Shown here: piece by piece, positions 61,718 to 64,000 of the stretch
Layout: each line of letters starts with the position of its first letter
How positions within the stretch are numbered: position 1 is the stretch's first letter
Source: Paenibacillus bouchesdurhonensis
GTDB taxonomy: Bacteria > Bacillota > Bacilli > Paenibacillales > Paenibacillaceae
NCBI RefSeq assembly: GCF_900155685.1
Contig: NZ_LT732548.1
Location: 461,232 to 525,231, forward strand
Length of the DNA stretch: 64,000 bases
Direction: 5' to 3'
Made by a program: the position numbers and the translations under genes
Notes under the pieces: model-generated
What the model saw: the letters and a program-made list of their open reading frames with translations, nothing else
Databases searched by the model: none
What the model was told of the DNA's origin: nothing

Positions 61718-61891
61718 ATGTTAGGTAAAGCAAGTGAAATCAAAATATCAGACGCTCTCAAAGGCGCTGGATCGGTAAGAGGATGGATAAATGATCATCC
61801 AACGGCAATGGTCGAAGATATTAAAGTAGCTGCTACAGAGGACGGAGATTATTTTTACATCATTTTCAAGGAGGCTAAAGAGGATGAATAA
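61718..61891 (+). CDS. Small phage protein, 57 residues
   Basis: MLGKASEIKISDALKGAGSV, ending in an acidic helix 'IIFKEAKEDE'. AAGGAGG precedes the ATG by 7 bases, and the stop overlaps the next start (ATGAATAA). No family recognised. Confidence 0.65.
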   Translation: MLGKASEIKISDALKGAGSVRGWINDHPTAMVEDIKVAATEDGDYFYIIFKEAKEDE

Positions 61892-62069
61892 GCGGCAGCG
61901 GAAGAAAGTGCGAAAAAAGGCTGCAATTCAACATTACAAGGAATCAGGAGAAGACTTACTCCATTGCGAACAGTGCGGAAAAAAACTTGATGTGCTGAAT
62001 GAATATCACTGGAAATGGGGTACATGTGGCAGTTATTGCTACGGGAAATTAGTAGGAGTCTATTACTAG
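61884..62069 (+). CDS. Small zinc-ribbon-like phage protein
   Basis: 61 residues. A basic N terminus (NKRQRKKVRKKAAI) is followed by CEQC and CGSYC, a four-Cys knuckle. It overlaps the previous gene by 8 bases and has AAGGAGG inside that gene. Confidence 0.7.
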   Translation: MNKRQRKKVRKKAAIQHYKESGEDLLHCEQCGKKLDVLNEYHWKWGTCGSYCYGKLVGVYY

Positions 62070-62080
62070 GAGGGATACCC

Positions 62081-62392
62081 ATGAGTAACCATATAGACCG
62101 GATACAAGAAGTTAAAGACTTAACAGAATATGCAGAAAGAAATACATGCAGCGCAACAATGGTTCCGACAGAAGCGTTAAGAGCGCTCCTATCCGAATAT
62201 AAACGACTACAAACGATCATAGAGACACAAGGTAAATTGATTGAATCATATCAGCGGATTGAGATGGACATGGAAAGCGATCACGTACAACTGTTGGAGC
62301 TCATAAAAAGGAATGAGTTATGCACACACATGAGAAAGACAGAAACTTATAAACTCGTTGATTCTGCTTTATCCCACCTGAAAGGGGAATAA
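62081..62392 (+). CDS. Coiled-coil phage protein, 103 residues
   Basis: Helical throughout with heptad-like 'ALLSEYKRLQTIIETQGKLI' and 'MESDHVQLLELIKRNEL'. TAGGAGGG precedes ATG 62081. No family recognised. Confidence 0.65.
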   Translation: MSNHIDRIQEVKDLTEYAERNTCSATMVPTEALRALLSEYKRLQTIIETQGKLIESYQRIEMDMESDHVQLLELIKRNELCTHMRKTETYKLVDSALSHLKGE

Positions 62393-62416
62393 ACAACAGA
62401 GAGGGGAGAGAAGAAC

Positions 62417-63226
62417 GTGAGCGTCGTATCTCCACTGATTTGGTTTGGTGGAAAGGGGAAGCAAGCCGAGCGCATCATTAACAAAATGCCAGCTCATAAG
62501 GTTTATATTGAACCGTTCGGCGGAGCTGCGCACGTGATTTCCCAAAAGCCAAGAATCAACCACGAAGTGTACAACGACATAGACGGGATTGTTGTGAACT
62601 TCATTATGCAAAGCATAGAGAATACGGAAAGATTGATTGAAAAATGCGCTGCGCTTCCTTATAGCAGAGAGCTTTATGAGAAGTGGCGGCGCGAGGAGCT
62701 CCCTTCGGATCCGTTAGAAAAGGCAGTCCGATTCTTTTATCTCAACCGCTCGGCCATCTCGAAAGGAAACGCGGAACAAGTGCCGCGGACAGGATGGAGA
62801 CATTCAACAACATCAAGTCAAAATCCATCAAAGGGGTATGCGAACGCTTGCCAACGAATAAGGGAATTCGCTGAAAGAATGAAAGGCGTAATGATTGAAC
62901 GATTGGACTTTAGAACAATAATCGAGAAATACGACTCAGAAGAAGCGCTGTTCTATGTGGATCCTCCATACGTTGGGCGTGAAAAATTCTATGCTGGTGG
63001 TTTCGCTCTAAATGATCACTATGAACTAGGTGAGATGTTGAATAAATGCAAAGCGAAAGTGATTGTCTCGTATTACGAGGATCCGATCATCCATGAGTTG
63101 TATGGGAATTGGAATATCGAGCGTCACGAAGCATTCAAACAGGCTGTAGGCGATCAAAATGTAGGCGGCAAGGCAGAGGAGCTTTTGATTATGAATTTTG
63201 ACAATGGCCAGCTAACTCTATTTTAG
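62417..63226 (+). CDS. Dam-type N6-adenine DNA methylase (D12 class)
   Basis: 269 residues. Class D12 motif order: 'LIWFGGKGKQAERII' (AdoMet entry), 'YIEPFGGAAHV' (motif I), a target-recognition part with 'FFYLNRSAISKGN', and 'FYVDPPYVG' (motif IV). It methylates adenine in a short DNA site, perhaps GATC as in Dam relatives, though the target is not readable from sequence. No endonuclease is adjacent, so it probably protects phage DNA or regulates expression. GTG start with GAGGGGAG upstream. Confidence 0.92.
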   Translation: MSVVSPLIWFGGKGKQAERIINKMPAHKVYIEPFGGAAHVISQKPRINHEVYNDIDGIVVNFIMQSIENTERLIEKCAALPYSRELYEKWRREELPSDPLEKAVRFFYLNRSAISKGNAEQVPRTGWRHSTTSSQNPSKGYANACQRIREFAERMKGVMIERLDFRTIIEKYDSEEALFYVDPPYVGREKFYAGGFALNDHYELGEMLNKCKAKVIVSYYEDPIIHELYGNWNIERHEAFKQAVGDQNVGGKAEELLIMNFDNGQLTLF

Positions 63227-63243
63227 AGGGGAGAGGTAAAGAA

Positions 63244-63462
63244 ATGAAAAGACAACCAAAGTATAAGAAATCAGGATTAAAACCCGGCGATCAAGTGGTG
63301 ATGCACACCTGTTATGAATCGCGGAAAGAAAAATACAAGGATAAGGTATGGACGGTAGAATCTGAGCCTTGGGATTTGTGCGGATCGGAAGTAGTGCGTC
63401 TGGATGGTTTTAGTGGTGGTTTCGCTACGGAATATCTCAAAAAGGTTAGAGGGGAGAGGTGA
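63244..63462 (+). CDS. Small beta-barrel-like phage protein, 72 residues
   Basis: Basic start then 'GLKPGDQVVMHTCYESRKEKYKDKVWTVES' and 'GFATEYLKKV', a KOW/SH3-like strand pattern. GGGGAGAGG precedes the ATG. It ends four bases into the GTGA that precedes the next gene. Confidence 0.65.
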   Translation: MKRQPKYKKSGLKPGDQVVMHTCYESRKEKYKDKVWTVESEPWDLCGSEVVRLDGFSGGFATEYLKKVRGER

Positions 63463-63467
63463 AAAGG

Positions 63468-63938
63468 ATGTCTGAAAAAGGAAGCTATGCACATGTAGGA
63501 TTACCGGGGTTAGGTCAGTTATTTGCTTATGTAGAGGGGAAGCCGCTGGAGGAAGAAAAACGCGATTTAGAAGCGGATTTGAAGGTACTGACAATCATAC
63601 CTAAAGATCCGAGGGGGCCCGTTAACATGGTGCATGACGTTGTAGCTCCTCATGCGCTCCGTAGAGCCATTGAAGCAGAGCGGCAGCTTACCGAGAAGGA
63701 CGCAATCATACAGCGTGAATACGCTTTGAAGCACGAGGCATACAACAATATAACTCGCGCACATGAAACGATGGCGGACAATGCAGAAGAAATCGCCAAT
63801 CTACGTAAAGCGCTAGAAATACAACAGAACTATCTCATGGAATTAAGAGACGTTACACCTTACGAGCTATATCAAGAGCAGATAACGAATGTTTTAAATG
63901 AGTCTAACGCTGCTTTAGGGGAAGGGGATAAGGAATGA
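63468..63938 (+). CDS. Hypothetical phage protein with coiled coil
   Basis: 156 residues from ATG 63468 (GAGAGGTG upstream). After a glycine-rich start comes a long helical part with 'AEEIANLRKALEIQQNYLM'. No family recognised. It overlaps the next start by 4 bases (ATGA). Confidence 0.65.
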   Translation: MSEKGSYAHVGLPGLGQLFAYVEGKPLEEEKRDLEADLKVLTIIPKDPRGPVNMVHDVVAPHALRRAIEAERQLTEKDAIIQREYALKHEAYNNITRAHETMADNAEEIANLRKALEIQQNYLMELRDVTPYELYQEQITNVLNESNAALGEGDKE

Positions 63939-64000
63939 ACTATTACATTCTTAGTCTTAAGTGGTCAGAAGGAAAAGGCGAGTACGTTTGGTGGCGTCCA
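63935..64000 (+). CDS. Start of a phage gene, cut by the right edge
   Basis: ATG 63935 with AAGGA upstream opens MNYYILSLKWSEGKGEYVWW.., still open at the edge. Similar starts occur in short early phage proteins of unknown function. Confidence 0.6.
   Translation, partial: MNYYILSLKWSEGKGEYVWWRP

Larger units (their letters stand above)
47064..64000. mobile_element. Prophage, left part (lysogeny, early and replication regions)
   Basis: It runs from the ychF junction to the right edge. The leftward recombinase and CI, divergent operators, and a compact rightward early operon with antirepressors, recombination and replication genes are the plan of temperate siphoviruses of Gram-positive hosts. 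Base composition is lower in GC than the flanking chromosome. No terminase, portal or lysis gene is reached within the window. Confidence 0.95.

Overview
The window looks like a chromosome segment of a Paenibacillus-type, endospore-forming member of the Bacillota (Firmicutes). The evidence is a complete gerA-type germination operon, Bacillus-style Fur, PerR and Rex operators (7-1-7 or 18-mer palindromes), strong AGGAGG ribosome binding sites with many TTG and GTG starts, a Rieske-tailed FAD oxidoreductase of the YhfW type and a bacterial glutaminyl-tRNA synthetase. Positions 1 to about 47,060 are host backbone. From about 47,060 to the right edge is the left part of a prophage whose other end lies outside the window.

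Backbone, left to right. The C-terminal part of an ABC-F ATPase is cut by the left edge. A leftward membrane glycosylation module follows (GT-C enzyme, GT2, DUF2304, SMR-like flippase subunit; 1.6-4.3 kb). A low-GC, Fur-boxed siderophore ABC operon (4.4-8.5 kb) looks horizontally acquired. Next come a degraded XRE regulator, a HELGH metallopeptidase, a PadR/DUF1700/DUF4097 envelope-stress style operon and the YhfW-like oxidoreductase. The germination operon gerKA-KC-KB type (13.5-17.9 kb) has low-complexity tails, and its last gene overlaps a convergent gene over exactly those tails. It is followed by a PerR-like regulator coupled to a response-regulator-like protein with a degenerate receiver, a chemotaxis receptor, a HemD-like protein behind a 40-bp palindrome, a ThuA-like protein, a DEAD-box helicase, a VanY-like lipoprotein and a frameshifted DUF3243 pseudogene. 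A second Fur-boxed locus encodes a siderophore ATPase and a FhuF-like reductase (25.8-27.7 kb).

From 28.4 to 41 kb there is a redox and anaerobic theme. A water-forming NADH oxidase has three Rex-like operators around its promoter. A formate/nitrite channel has an Fnr-like site at about -41.5. A molybdopterin oxidoreductase, mobA and a TorD-type chaperone complete the set. Between them lie glnS, a LacI regulator, an MFS transporter and small genes. Cardiolipin synthase, type 2 isopentenyl-diphosphate isomerase and a complete ECF transporter (S, fused A-A', T) close the backbone.

The prophage is inserted after the eleventh codon of ychF: the host promoter, ribosome site and the start MALKAGIVGLP remain, and then the reading frame runs into phage DNA. 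The leftward lysogeny genes are a large serine recombinase and a LexA-like CI repressor with an Ala-Gly cleavage site. The rightward early operon starts at an operator-containing promoter and encodes Cro, two antirepressor-type proteins, many small proteins, a nonapeptide-repeat protein, a recombination set (candidate annealing protein, PD-(D/E)XK exonuclease, SSB, RuvC-like resolvase), replication proteins (DnaD-like initiator, DnaC-like loader), dUTPase, a putative homing nuclease and a Dam-type methylase. The 19-bp operator in the early promoter is repeated exactly inside the cro-like gene. Structural genes and the other half of ychF are not in the window.
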